A DNA stretch of 64,000 bases from an uncultured Lachnospiraceae bacterium (GTDB lineage: Bacteria; Bacillota; Clostridia; Lachnospirales; Lachnospiraceae). Positions 7,605 to 21,288 of this stretch are shown here, piece after piece. The stretch lies in NCBI GenBank assembly GCA_944381615.1, contig CALWLT010000036.1, positions 1 through 64,000 on the forward strand, given 5' to 3'. The notes beneath the pieces were generated by a model that was not told the origin of the DNA, did no database searches, and saw only the letters and a program-made list of their open reading frames with translations. The stretch's first letter is position 1. Each line of letters starts with the position of its first letter. Position numbers and translations under genes: made by a program.

Positions 7605-9605
7605 ATGAGAATTGCTTTTGCAGGCAATCCGAACAGCGGGAAAACGACCATGTATAACGCTCTGACCGGAAGAAATGAGAAGGTCGGAAACTGGGCCGGC
7701 GTGACCGTGGAAAAGAAAGAAAGCCCCATCAGAAAAAACTTTTACGAGGGGGGAGAGGAGCTGATCGCGGTCGATCTGCCCGGCGCATATTCCATGTCCC
7801 CGTTTACTTCGGAGGAGAGTATTACCAGCGGCTACGTCAGAAATGAGCATCCGGATGCGATCATCAATATCGTGGATGCGACCAATTTAAGCCGCAGCCT
7901 CTTTTTTACCACACAGCTTCTGGAGCTCGGGATTCCGGTTGTGGTGGCGTTAAATAAGAGCGATATCAACGAGAAGAAGGGCACGAAAATTGATGAGGCG
8001 GCGCTGTCGGAAAAGCTTGGCTGTCCGGTTATCAAGACGGTATCCACAACGGCCGGAGGCCTGGGCGATGTGGTAAAGGCGGCGGTCGAACGGAAAGGAC
8101 AGGGACAGGTTCCGCCCTATGTGCAGGGAAACATCGATCTGACCAGCAAGGAGGCCGTGGAGGAGGCGGATCGCCAGCGCTTTGCGTTTGTCAATAAAAT
8201 TGTGACGCAGGTTGAGACGAGAAAGATTCTGACGCGGGAAAAGAATTCGCAGGATCAGCTGGACGCGGTGCTGACGAATCCCGTATCCGGTCTGATTGTA
8301 TTTGCCTGTGTGATGTTTCTGGTATTCCAGATCTCCCAGGCGTGGGTCGGGCCGTGGATTGCGGATTATCTGGTGGCCGGGATCGAGGGCTTCCAGGGGA
8401 TGGCCGGCGAATGGATGTCCGGCGCGTCTCCGTTCTTGCAGGCGCTGATTGTGGACGGTATCATCGGCGGCGTCGGCGCGGTCGTCGGCTTCCTGCCGCT
8501 CGTGATGGTCATGTATTTCATGATCGCATTGCTGGAGGACTGCGGATATATGGCCCGGGCGACGGTCGTGCTGGATCCGATTTTCAAAAAGGTCGGCCTT
8601 TCCGGGAAATCGGTTATCCCCTTTGTCATCGGAACGGGCTGTGCGATTCCCGGCGTTATGGCCAGCCGCACCATCCGCAACGAGCGCGAGAAGAGGGCGA
8701 CGGCCATGCTGACCTCTTTCATGCCCTGCGGCGCGAAGCTGCCGGTTATCTCCCTGTTTGTGGGCGCGTTTTTTGCGGAACAGGCCTGGGTTGGAACCCT
8801 GATGTATTTCGTCGGTATTTTCCTGATTCTGGTGTGCGCCCTGTTGATCAACAAGGTGGCCGGATATAAGGTAAGAAAATCGTTCTTTATCATCGAGCTG
8901 CCGGAATATAAGACGCCCAGCCTGATGCGCGCGCTTCTCTCGATGTGCGAGCGGGGCAAGGCCTATATCATCAAGGCCGGAACGATCATTCTGGTCTGCA
9001 ACACGGTTGTTCAGATTATGCAGAGCTTCAACTGGAGTTTTCAGCTGGTGGAAGAGGGAATGGAGAATACCTCCATCCTGGCCTCGATTGCGCATCCGTT
9101 CGCCTATGTGCTGGTTCCGATTGTCGGTTATCACGCATGGCAGCTGGCCGCGGCGGCCGTGACCGGCTTTATCGCCAAGGAAAACGTAGTCGGGACGCTG
9201 GCAGTGTGCTACGGCGCGACGCAGTTTATCGATACGGATGAGCTGGCCCTGATGGAGGGAGCCGGCGCGGAGGTCGCTTCGATTTTTGCGATGACCAAGG
9301 TAGCGGCGCTGGCCTACCTGATGTTTAACCTGTTTACGCCGCCGTGCTTTGCGGCCATCGGCGCCATGAACTCCGAGATTAAAAACAAGAAATGGCTGGC
9401 CGGCGGAATCTGCATGCAGCTGGGTGTCGGCTACACGGTCGGATTTGCCGTATATCAGATCGGAACGCTGGTTACGACCGGTTCTGTGGGCGCCGGTTTT
9501 GTCCCGGGCCTGGCGGCCGTGCTTGTGATGGCGGCAATCGTCGTTTATCTGATTCAGAAAACCAACCGGGGGATTGCAGCTGAGTATGCGCTGGATGTAA
9601 AATAA
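7605..9605 (+). CDS. feoB: FeoB, ferrous iron transporter with N-terminal GTPase domain
   Basis: 666 residues, full family length. The N-terminal G domain shows G1 GNPNSGKTT at residues 7-15, G3 DLPGAY and G4 NKSD, followed by a GDI-like helical region. The membrane part has two Gate motifs: GTGCAIPGVMASRTI, then FMPCGAKLPVISLF. It moves Fe(II) across the cytoplasmic membrane. The start at 7605 is chosen because GAGGAGGAGGAG precedes it; an in-frame ATG at 7581 lies before that ribosome site. It follows feoA after 99 bases that contain operator copy 3. This is the intact Feo system; a second feoB at 54-58.5 kb is interrupted. Confidence 0.97.
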   Translation: MRIAFAGNPNSGKTTMYNALTGRNEKVGNWAGVTVEKKESPIRKNFYEGGEELIAVDLPGAYSMSPFTSEESITSGYVRNEHPDAIINIVDATNLSRSLFFTTQLLELGIPVVVALNKSDINEKKGTKIDEAALSEKLGCPVIKTVSTTAGGLGDVVKAAVERKGQGQVPPYVQGNIDLTSKEAVEEADRQRFAFVNKIVTQVETRKILTREKNSQDQLDAVLTNPVSGLIVFACVMFLVFQISQAWVGPWIADYLVAGIEGFQGMAGEWMSGASPFLQALIVDGIIGGVGAVVGFLPLVMVMYFMIALLEDCGYMARATVVLDPIFKKVGLSGKSVIPFVIGTGCAIPGVMASRTIRNEREKRATAMLTSFMPCGAKLPVISLFVGAFFAEQAWVGTLMYFVGIFLILVCALLINKVAGYKVRKSFFIIELPEYKTPSLMRALLSMCERGKAYIIKAGTIILVCNTVVQIMQSFNWSFQLVEEGMENTSILASIAHPFAYVLVPIVGYHAWQLAAAAVTGFIAKENVVGTLAVCYGATQFIDTDELALMEGAGAEVASIFAMTKVAALAYLMFNLFTPPCFAAIGAMNSEIKNKKWLAGGICMQLGVGYTVGFAVYQIGTLVTTGSVGAGFVPGLAAVLVMAAIVVYLIQKTNRGIAAEYALDVK

Positions 9606-9702
9606 AGAGAAAGCCGGTAAGGAAGGCCGGTCATGATGTTTCGGCAAGAGACCGGTTCAGAGAAACCGATTCAGAGGAACAGATTCGGAAAGGAGTGTCG
9701 GG

Positions 9703-9912
9703 ATGGCAGACTTCATAGCCGCGGCCATTGTTATTTTGACGGTGGGAGCCGCGCTGCGCTACATCATCCGTGCGAAAAAGAGAGGCGTGCGCTGCATCGG
9801 GTGTCCGGACGCGTCCGGCTGCTGCTCCTGCGGTTGCGGCGCGGCGCACGGGAAGGCGGATGAAGCCGTATGCCGGCCGGATGAAAGGAACAAATCCGTT
9901 TCCGGCGTCTGA
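9703..9912 (+). CDS. FeoB-associated Cys-rich membrane protein
   Basis: 69 residues: one membrane helix (residues 4-22), basic KKRGVR, then a cysteine cluster (CIGCPDASGCCSCGCG). This is the usual form of the small protein encoded behind feoB in Firmicutes, a possible FeoC-like accessory. GGAAAGGAG precedes the ATG. The 97 bases before it contain a 14-bp near-repeat (CGGTTCAGAGAAAC, CGATTCAGAGGAAC). Its role in iron transfer is inferred. Confidence 0.88.
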   Translation: MADFIAAAIVILTVGAALRYIIRAKKRGVRCIGCPDASGCCSCGCGAAHGKADEAVCRPDERNKSVSGV

Positions 9913-9940
9913 AAAGGAATGCGCGATTTTTTAAATCCGA

Positions 9941-9970
9941 TCGCCAAAATGTGCTCGCATATGGTATAAT
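9941..9970 (+). promoter_or_regulatory. Probable hisD promoter
   Basis: TATAAT at 9965-9970 with a weak -35 (TCGCCA, 9941-9946) 18 bases upstream. Transcription would start near 9977. Confidence 0.55.
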
Positions 9971-9987
9971 AGGAGCACTTGGCGGGG

Positions 9988-10023
9988 CGTATGCGGGCCT
10001 GGCGTGAGCCAGGCCCGCATACG
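9988..10023 (+). promoter_or_regulatory. Perfect 15-bp hairpin in the hisD leader
   Basis: CGTATGCGGGCCTGG (9988-10002) and CCAGGCCCGCATACG (10009-10023) flank the loop CGTGAG. The stem begins about 11 bases into the predicted transcript and is not followed by a T-run, so it is not a standard terminator. It could stabilise the leader, bind a regulator, or be a small inserted palindromic repeat. No T-box features are present. Confidence 0.65.
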
Positions 10024-10107
10024 TTCTCGCGAAACAGAGCCGCAGGCAAGCGCCGGCGGCTTTCGGGCGGCAAAGGTTCAGGACAGAGCAGGGCAGGAGA
10101 GAAAAGA

Positions 10108-11373
10108 ATGAAAATCTGGAAGGAATCACAGAAGCGCAGCGAGGAAGATAACCGGAGTCTCAGGGATACGGTTACGGCGATGATCGACGAGGTCAGGAGC
10201 CGGGGCGATGCGGCGCTTCAGGAATACAATCGGAAGTTTGACGGAAGTACGCGTGAAAGCCTGCGCATTTCCCGGGAGGAGACAGAAGAGGCGTACGCGG
10301 CGCTTTCTCTGTCGGAGATTCAGGATCTGCGGGACGCGCACGCCAATATCCTGGCGTTTGCCAGAGCTCAGCTGGAAACGGTGCGTCCGCTGGAGAATTT
10401 CAGCCCGCGGCCGGGGATCTTCCTGGGACATCGGATCATTTCGGTCGGTTCCTGCTGCTGCTATGTGCCGGGCGGCAATTATCCCCTGTATTCCACGGCG
10501 CTGATGCTGGCGACTCCGGCGAAGGCGGCGGGGGTAAAGCGGGTTACGGCCTGCACGCCCGTTATGAAGGGGACGGATCGGGTCAACGCGAAGACGCTGG
10601 TCGCCATGGATCTGGCCGGTGTGGACGAGATTTATGCGGTGGGCGGGGCTCAGGCGATCGCCGCCTTCTCGTACGGCACAGAGTCCATCCGTCCGGTTGA
10701 TATGATTGTCGGGCCGGGCAACCGCTTTGTGACGGAAGCAAAGCGCCAGTGCTACGGGCAGGTGGGGATTGACTTCGTGGCCGGCCCCAGCGAAGTGCTG
10801 ATCATCGCGGATGAAACCGCAAATCCGCGGATCGTGGCGGCGGATCTGCTGGCGCAGTCGGAGCATGACGTCAATGCGAAAGGGATCCTGCTGACGACGG
10901 ACGAGGAGCTTGCGCGGCGCGTGACGGAGGCGGTAGAAGAGGAGCTTGCGCGGCTCGATACGGCGCCGATAGCCCGGAAATCCTGGGAGACGTTCGGCGA
11001 GATTGTCCTGACGGACAGCCTGGAGGAGGCGGTTGCGTATGCGAACGATTATGCGCCCGAGCATCTGGAGCTTCACGTGAAAGACGCACAGCGGCTGGTT
11101 TGCTCGCTTACCAATTACGGTTCTCTCTTCATCGGGGAACATACGGCGGAGGTGTTCGGCGATTACGCGTCCGGAACGAATCACACGCTTCCGACGCTGA
11201 GAGCGGCGCGTTACACGGGCGGCGTGTGGGTGGGGACGTTTTTAAAAACCTGCACGCACCAGAGCATGACGCCGGAGGCGTCCAGGGCGCTTGCGCCGCT
11301 GGTTTCCAGGCTGGCGCACGGCGAGGGTCTGTCGGGGCATGCGGCGGCGGCCGACGCGCGAAGCGGGCGGTAG
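10108..11373 (+). CDS. hisD: Histidinol dehydrogenase
   Basis: 421 residues. It oxidises histidinol to histidine in two NAD-dependent steps. The family core is present: GPGNRFVTEAK, GPSEVLIIAD, AQSEHD with the Gln and His zinc ligands, YAPEHLE with the catalytic Glu-His pair, GDYASGTNH with the Asp ligand, and the distal zinc His in EGLSGH near the C-terminus. GCAGGAGAG precedes the ATG. No other his gene is nearby, so it is either a dispersed his gene or a HisD paralogue acting on another alcohol; retention of all zinc ligands and the PEHLE motif favours true histidinol dehydrogenase. A DNA methylase follows after 34 bases. Confidence 0.88.
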   Translation: MKIWKESQKRSEEDNRSLRDTVTAMIDEVRSRGDAALQEYNRKFDGSTRESLRISREETEEAYAALSLSEIQDLRDAHANILAFARAQLETVRPLENFSPRPGIFLGHRIISVGSCCCYVPGGNYPLYSTALMLATPAKAAGVKRVTACTPVMKGTDRVNAKTLVAMDLAGVDEIYAVGGAQAIAAFSYGTESIRPVDMIVGPGNRFVTEAKRQCYGQVGIDFVAGPSEVLIIADETANPRIVAADLLAQSEHDVNAKGILLTTDEELARRVTEAVEEELARLDTAPIARKSWETFGEIVLTDSLEEAVAYANDYAPEHLELHVKDAQRLVCSLTNYGSLFIGEHTAEVFGDYASGTNHTLPTLRAARYTGGVWVGTFLKTCTHQSMTPEASRALAPLVSRLAHGEGLSGHAAAADARSGR

Positions 11374-11407
11374 CGCAAAACGAGGAGAACACAGAGTGGG
11401 GGAAGGC

Positions 11408-12271
11408 ATGAGAGAGAAAGACGCGGCGATGGCGCCGGTGGTAAAATGGGCCGGAGGGAAACGCCAGCTTCTGGAGACGATTCTGGAGCGGATTCCGGAG
11501 TATGGAACGTATTACGAACCCTTTGTGGGCGGCGGCGCCGTCCTCTTCGGCCTGCAGCCGGAAAAAGCGGTTATCAATGATTCAAACGGCGAGCTGATCA
11601 ATCTCTACCGGGTAATCAAAGAGCAGCCGGGAGAGCTGCTTGCCTGTCTGAAGGAGCACCAGGAGAAAAACAGCCGGGATTATTTCTATGAAATCCGGGC
11701 GCTGGACCGGGATCTGGAACAGTTTGCGTCGCTTTCGCCGGCGCGGCGGGCGGCGCGGATGGTATACCTGAATAAGACGTGCTATAATGGCCTGTTCCGC
11801 GTCAACCGGGCCGGGGAGTTTAACACGCCCTGGGGCCGCTATAAAAATCCGTCGATTGTCAACGAGGAGGCGATCCGGGCCATCAGCCGGTATCTGAATG
11901 AGGCGCGGGTGCTGATCCTGTGCGGGGATTACCGGGAGTCCTTTAAAGGGATTCGTAAGGATGCCTTTGTCTATCTGGATCCGCCTTATATGCCGCTCAG
12001 CGCTTCCTCCAGCTTTACCGGCTATACGGCCGCCGGGTTTGGGCGGCAGGAGCAGATTGAGCTCAAGCGGCAGTGCGATCTGCTGAACCGGAGGGGGATC
12101 CGTTTCCTTCTATCCAATTCCTGCAGCCCGTTCATTGAAGACCTTTATAAAGAGTACCGGATTGAGCGGGTGTCGGCCCGAAGGGCCGTCAACGCCAGAG
12201 GCGACGGCCGCGGGGCGGTCCAGGAGCTCCTGATCCGAAACTACGACTGCCCGGCATCGCAGCGGCTCTGA
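11408..12271 (+). CDS. dam: DNA adenine methylase, Dam/D12 class (orphan)
   Basis: 287 residues. It transfers a methyl group from S-adenosylmethionine to adenine N6 in duplex DNA. The N-terminal motif VVKWAGGKRQLL is the D12-class SAM site, YYEPFVGGGA is motif I, and YLDPPYMP carries the catalytic DPPY. The target site is often GATC in this class but cannot be read from sequence. GGGGAAGG precedes the ATG. No restriction endonuclease or second modification subunit is nearby, so it is an orphan methylase that may influence expression, replication or mismatch repair. It ends one base before the stop of convergent luxS. Confidence 0.9.
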   Translation: MREKDAAMAPVVKWAGGKRQLLETILERIPEYGTYYEPFVGGGAVLFGLQPEKAVINDSNGELINLYRVIKEQPGELLACLKEHQEKNSRDYFYEIRALDRDLEQFASLSPARRAARMVYLNKTCYNGLFRVNRAGEFNTPWGRYKNPSIVNEEAIRAISRYLNEARVLILCGDYRESFKGIRKDAFVYLDPPYMPLSASSSFTGYTAAGFGRQEQIELKRQCDLLNRRGIRFLLSNSCSPFIEDLYKEYRIERVSARRAVNARGDGRGAVQELLIRNYDCPASQRL

Positions 12272-12272
12272 C

Positions 12273-12749
12273 TTACGACGGATAAATCAGCCGATCCGGG
12301 CCGATGTGCTCCAGAACCTCCAGAAATTTCCGGGCCTGATAGCGGGCCATGGGAAGATTCATATCGAGATAATTTCCACAGTCCCTGGCGCTTGCGCCGG
12401 GGATTTCGCCTTCGTAGGAGGCGATGAAGCGGAACATGTCCGTCAGGAGCGGGACGATTTCCCGCGAGGTCAGATTGCCGGTCAGAAGGAGGTAGAAACC
12501 GGTGCGGCAGCCCATGGGGCCGAAATAGATGACGCGGTCTTTCCATGTTTCCTGATTGCGCAGCCAGGTGGCGCCCAGGTGCTCGATGGCGTGTACCTCC
12601 GCCGTATTCATGACCGGTTCAAAATTGGGACGCGTCATGCGGATGTCAAAGGTCGTGATCACGGCCTGCCCGGCCGGATCCTTGCGGGAGACATAGACGC
12701 CCGGAAGAAGCCGCATGTGATCGATCGTAAAGCTGGTAATTTTTTCCAT
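12273..12749 (-). CDS. luxS: S-ribosylhomocysteine lyase, LuxS
   Basis: 158 residues. It cleaves S-ribosylhomocysteine to homocysteine and the AI-2 precursor DPD, in the activated methyl cycle and in AI-2 signalling. The metal site HAIEH is at 53-57, with the third ligand Cys in ARDCGNY near 123 and the catalytic Cys in GPMGCRTG. AAGAGGAGG precedes the ATG. TATACT (12792-12787, minus) is a likely -10; the -35 is poor. The gene faces dam tail to tail with a single base between the stops. Confidence 0.96.
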   Translation of the reverse strand: MEKITSFTIDHMRLLPGVYVSRKDPAGQAVITTFDIRMTRPNFEPVMNTAEVHAIEHLGATWLRNQETWKDRVIYFGPMGCRTGFYLLLTGNLTSREIVPLLTDMFRFIASYEGEIPGASARDCGNYLDMNLPMARYQARKFLEVLEHIGPDRLIYPS

Positions 12750-12837
12750 TTTTCAAAACCTCCTCTTAAGCATGCCGTTCGCCTGCAGTATACCACATAT
12801 GCGGGGGATGCGAAAGAGGAGATTTCTCGCAGCCTGC

Positions 12838-12866
12838 TTGCAAGGCCGGGCCTTCTGTATTATAAT
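12838..12866 (+). promoter_or_regulatory. Promoter for trpS
   Basis: TTGCAA (12838-12843), 17 bases, TATAAT (12861-12866). The roughly 115-base leader that follows has no T-box signature. Confidence 0.7.
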
Positions 12867-12987
12867 GAAAAACGGATTCTGAATCGTAAGGAAACAGGAA
12901 TTCTGAATGAGAGAAACCGCATTCCGGGGATGCCGGACGGGTTTCGGGCAGATCAGATAGAGAGAAAAGGCAAAAGGAGAAGAGAGT

Positions 12988-13992
12988 ATGTTAGACGGAA
13001 AGAAGACGCTGTTCAGCGGCATGCAGGCCACCGGCAACCTGACGCTGGGGAATTACCTGGGCGCGCTGAAGAACTGGGTTACCATAAGCGACGAATATCA
13101 GACCTTTTTCAGCGTGGTGGACATGCATTCCATCACGGTGCGCCAGGATCCGGCGGAGCTGCGCCGGCGCGCGCGCACGCTGCTGACGCTTTATATTGCG
13201 GCCGGCCTGGACCCGGAGAAAAACTGCATCTATTACCAGTCGCATGTGTCGGGGCACGCGGAGCTGGCCTGGATCCTCAACTGCTTCACGTACATGGGCG
13301 AATTAAACCGCATGACGCAGTTTAAGGACAAGGCGGCGAAGCACGCGGACAACATCAACGCCGGCCTGTTTACCTATCCGGTGCTGATGGCGGCCGATAT
13401 TCTCCTTTACCAGGCGGATGTGGTGCCGGTGGGGATCGATCAGATGCAGCATCTGGAGCTGACGCGCGACATCGCCATCCGGTTTAACAATCTCTACGGG
13501 GAAGTGTTTACGGTTCCCGAGGCGTACATCGGGAAGGCGGGGGCCAAGATCATGAGCCTGCAGGATCCGGCGAAAAAGATGTCCAAATCGGATGAAAACC
13601 CGAACGGCAGCATTTACCTGATGGACGACCCGGATACGATCATCCGCAAGTTCAAGAGGGCCGTGACGGATTCGGAGGCCTGCGTGCGCTACTGCGAGGA
13701 GCAGCCGGGCATCCGGAATCTGATTGACATTTACTGCGCCTGCACGGGAAAGACGCCGCAGGAGACGGAGAAGGAATTTGAGGGCAAGGGCTACGGCGAT
13801 TTCAAAATGGCGGTCGGCGAGGCGGTTCTGTCCGTGTTAAAGCCGCTGCAGGAGCGGTTTGCCGATCTGTCGAAGAACAAGGATTATCTGGATCGGGTCA
13901 TTAAGGAAAATGCGCAGAAGGCGCAGTATTTCTCGAATAAAACGCTGCGGAAGGTACAGAAGAAGGTTGGGTTTCCGGATCGCATCCGCTAG
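12988..13992 (+). CDS. trpS: Tryptophanyl-tRNA synthetase
   Basis: 334 residues, typical for bacterial class Ic enzymes. It charges tRNA-Trp with tryptophan using ATP. The HIGH-equivalent lies in TGNLTLGNYLGA near residues 16-27, and KMSKS is at 197-201. DQMQHLELTRDIA and the helical anticodon-binding tail follow as in the family. AAAAGGAGAAGAG precedes the ATG. It is monocistronic or shares its transcript with the next gene, 36 bases downstream. Confidence 0.96.
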   Translation: MLDGKKTLFSGMQATGNLTLGNYLGALKNWVTISDEYQTFFSVVDMHSITVRQDPAELRRRARTLLTLYIAAGLDPEKNCIYYQSHVSGHAELAWILNCFTYMGELNRMTQFKDKAAKHADNINAGLFTYPVLMAADILLYQADVVPVGIDQMQHLELTRDIAIRFNNLYGEVFTVPEAYIGKAGAKIMSLQDPAKKMSKSDENPNGSIYLMDDPDTIIRKFKRAVTDSEACVRYCEEQPGIRNLIDIYCACTGKTPQETEKEFEGKGYGDFKMAVGEAVLSVLKPLQERFADLSKNKDYLDRVIKENAQKAQYFSNKTLRKVQKKVGFPDRIR

Positions 13993-14028
13993 GTTTTTGG
14001 ATCGCGTCCGCGGGGAGTGAAAGACGGA

Positions 14029-14973
14029 ATGAAGATACTTACGTACAGAGTGGACGAAAAGGAGCGGCTCGGGTTTCTGAGCGCGGACGGGCAGTGGGTC
14101 TATGAGACGAAGTCGCTGGGGATGGAATACCGCGATATGAAGGAGCTGATCCGGGGGATCAGCCCCTCGGAGATTCAGCTGGCGGAGTACGTGGCGAAGA
14201 AAGCGCCGTATGAGCAGGAGGGGGTCCGGGCGGTTCCCTTTGAGGATGTGACGCTTCTGGCGCCGGTTCCGGAGCCGGGGCAGGATATCATCTGCCTGGG
14301 CGTCAATTATCTGGATCATCTGCGGGAAAGCCGGGAGTTTCTTCAGGAGAGCGAGAGCAGAAAGCCGGAATATCCGGTATACTTTGGCAAGCGCGTCAAC
14401 CGTGCGCTGGCGGATCAGGAAGAAATCCCGCCGCATTCCGGCCTGACGGACAGCCTGGATTATGAGACGGAGCTGGCGGTCATCATCGGCCGGGAGGCGA
14501 GAAACGTGCCGGAATCGGAGGCCGCGTCGTATATTTTCGGGTATACGATCTTAAACGACGTCAGCGCGAGGAACATCCAGAGCCGCCACGGGCAGTGGTA
14601 TCTGGGCAAGAGCCTGGACGGGTTTGCGCCCATGGGACCGTGGATCGTGACGGCGGACGAGATCGCGTTTCCGCCGGCTCTTTCGATCCGCACCAGAGTC
14701 AACGGCGCGCTCGTGCAGGATGCGAATACGGCGGACCTGATCTTCGGGATTGCCGCGCTGATCAGCGATCTGTCGCAGGGGATGACGCTGCGGCCGGGGA
14801 CGATTCTTTCGACGGGGACGCCGTCGGGGACGGGCGTGGGGCGAAAGCCGCCCTGTTATCTGAAGCCCGGCGACACGGTAGAGTGCGAGATTGAAGGGAT
14901 CGGCACGCTGACCAATCGGATCGGAAGCGGATACGGCGGGCCGGAAGGCCGGCAGGCGTCCGGCGGGAAATAA
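14029..14973 (+). CDS. Fumarylacetoacetate hydrolase family protein
   Basis: 314 residues. The C-terminal ~210 residues form the FAH beta-roll: CLGVNYLDHLRES, then YFGKRVNR, DYETELAVIIG with the metal-binding acidic residues, GYTILNDVSARNIQ, GKSLDGFAPMGP, and STGTPSGTGVG. The family cleaves or decarboxylates C-C bonds in 2-oxo acids (acylpyruvases, oxaloacetate decarboxylase, hydratases). The N-terminal ~70 residues match the small domain of bacterial FAHD-type enzymes. The start ATG is preceded by GGGGAG; a GTG twelve bases upstream overlaps that site. The substrate is not predictable. Confidence 0.88.
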   Translation: MKILTYRVDEKERLGFLSADGQWVYETKSLGMEYRDMKELIRGISPSEIQLAEYVAKKAPYEQEGVRAVPFEDVTLLAPVPEPGQDIICLGVNYLDHLRESREFLQESESRKPEYPVYFGKRVNRALADQEEIPPHSGLTDSLDYETELAVIIGREARNVPESEAASYIFGYTILNDVSARNIQSRHGQWYLGKSLDGFAPMGPWIVTADEIAFPPALSIRTRVNGALVQDANTADLIFGIAALISDLSQGMTLRPGTILSTGTPSGTGVGRKPPCYLKPGDTVECEIEGIGTLTNRIGSGYGGPEGRQASGGK

Positions 14974-15001
14974 GACAGGGATCCGGCAGTGAAAAAAATT
15001 C

Positions 15002-15031
15002 TTGACGTGCGGCGGTTTCGTATGCTATAAT
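15002..15031 (+). promoter_or_regulatory. Promoter of the carAB-pyrG operon
   Basis: TTGACG (15002-15007), 18 bases, TATAAT (15026-15031), with the start near 15038. It lies about 140 bases before carA. Confidence 0.8.
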
Positions 15032-15040
15032 CGGCCGGAA

Positions 15041-15084
15041 ATGAACAAAGGCGTTCATGGGTTAGTCCCATGGACGCCTTTTTT
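15041..15084 (+). terminator. Promoter-proximal attenuator with competing stem in the carA leader
   Basis: AAAGGCGTTCATGGG (15047-15061) pairs with CCCATGGACGCCTTT (15067-15081) with one mismatch, and a T-run ends at 15084: a textbook intrinsic terminator starting only about 10 bases into the transcript. ATGAAC (15041-15046) is complementary to GTTCAT (15053-15058) inside the left arm, so a competing stem is possible; ATGAAC recurs at 15086-15091. This fits transcription attenuation of pyrimidine synthesis, but the PyrR-binding consensus is not present. Confidence 0.78.
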
Positions 15085-15171
15085 GATGAACCGGCCGCTT
15101 TGTTTTTCGCCGGATAAAACAGGGAAAGAAGCGAAGACCGCAGAAAACAGGAAAGAAAGGGAGGATGGCAG

Positions 15172-16277
15172 ATGGGAAAACCGGTATATCTTCAGCTGGA
15201 AAATGGCGAGTGCTTTACGGGGACCGGCTTCGGCGCGCCGCTTGGCTCGGTAACCGGCGAGGTGGTATTTACGACGGGGATGACGGGATATCTGGAGACG
15301 CTGACGGATCCGAGCTATTACGGACAGATCGTGGTGCAGACGTTTCCGCTGATCGGCAATTACGGGGTAATTCCTCAGGATTTTGAGAGCCGGGAGGTTC
15401 ATCTGTCGGCCTATATCGTAAAAGAGTGGTGTCAGGATCCCTCCAATTTCCGGAGCGGCGGCGATCTTGACACTTTTTTTAAGAAACGCGGGATCCCGGC
15501 CGTCTGCGGGATCGACACGAGGCGGCTGGCCCGGGTCATCCGGGAAAAGGGAGCGATGAACGGGCGGCTGACGGCAGAGAAGCCCGCGGACGGGGAGGAG
15601 GAGCTGAGAAAGCTGCGCGGATTTCGGATCACGGGCGCGGTGGACGCGGTAACGCCCGGTAAGGCAGAGCGGTTTGAGCCGGCCGGCGGCGCGCGGTTTC
15701 GGGTCGTCCTCTGGGATTTCGGGGCCAAGGGAAATATCGTCCGGGAGCTTTTAAAGCGCGGCTGCGAGGTCGTCGACGTGCCGGGGCGGGCGGCGGCGGA
15801 GGAGATCCTTGCGCTCTCGCCGGATGGGATCATGCTGTCCAACGGCCCGGGCGATCCGCAGGACAATCCGGGGATCATCCGGGAACTTCAGATCCTGTGC
15901 CGGTCCGGGATCCCCATGTTCGGCATCTGCCTGGGGCATCAGCTTCTGGCCCTGGCCCGCGGGGCGCGCACCGGGAAAATGAAATACGGGCACCGCGGCA
16001 GCAATCAGCCGGTCCGGGAGCTGGCCACGGGACGGGTGTTTGTCAGCAGCCAGAATCACGGCTATGAGGTGTTAAAGGACAGCCTGCCGGCGGGCGCCCG
16101 GGAGAGCTTTGTCAATGTCAACGACGGGACCTGCGAGGGCGTCGTCTACGACGATATGCCGGCCTTTACGGTGCAGTTCCATCCCGAGGCCTGCGCGGGC
16201 CCGCACGATACGGAAGAACTGTTCGGGCGATTTGTCGCCCTAATGGAACAGCAGCGGACTGGAAAGGAGAGTGCGTT

Positions 16278-16287
<10 letters not shown>
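15172..16287 (+). CDS. carA: Carbamoyl-phosphate synthase small (glutaminase) subunit
   Basis: 371 residues. It hydrolyses glutamine and passes ammonia to CarB for carbamoyl-phosphate, feeding pyrimidines and arginine. The N-terminal CPSase_sm_chain domain (residues 4-130, with TTGMTGYLETLTDPSY) precedes a class I glutamine amidotransferase domain. The nucleophile Cys253 lies in GICLGHQ, and the triad His-Glu in QFHPEA near 340. GGGAGGATGG precedes the start. The 3' end overlaps carB by ten bases, so the two are translationally coupled. Confidence 0.96.
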
Positions 16288-21202
<4,915 letters not shown>

Positions 21203-21288
21203 TCTGCCGGCTGAATGAACCGCAGACGCGCGCCCCGGGCAGAAGAAACGGATGCGGTCCGGGCAAAAACAGGAGGAAGAAAAGCAGG

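Noticed and set aside
7950-9647. 565-codon minus-strand frame opposite feoB
   Set aside because: Antisense shadow of feoB with a biased His/Arg/Gln composition and no start signal.
9606-9702. Hairpin or repeat after feoB as terminator
   Set aside because: Only short near-repeats (CGGTTCAGAGAAAC-like) are present, with no stable stem and T-run; the small Cys-rich gene probably shares the transcript.
12867-12987. T-box riboswitch before trpS
   Set aside because: The leader is only about 115 bases and has no T-box sequence, specifier stem or terminator/antiterminator pair.
15041-15091. PyrR-binding leader before carA
   Set aside because: The terminator is real, but the conserved PyrR loop consensus (AGUCCNGNGAGG) is absent and the leader is too short.
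15041-15253. Leader peptide starting ATG AAC AAA in the carA leader
   Set aside because: The frame runs through the terminator into carA in another frame, has no ribosome site and no run of regulatory codons.
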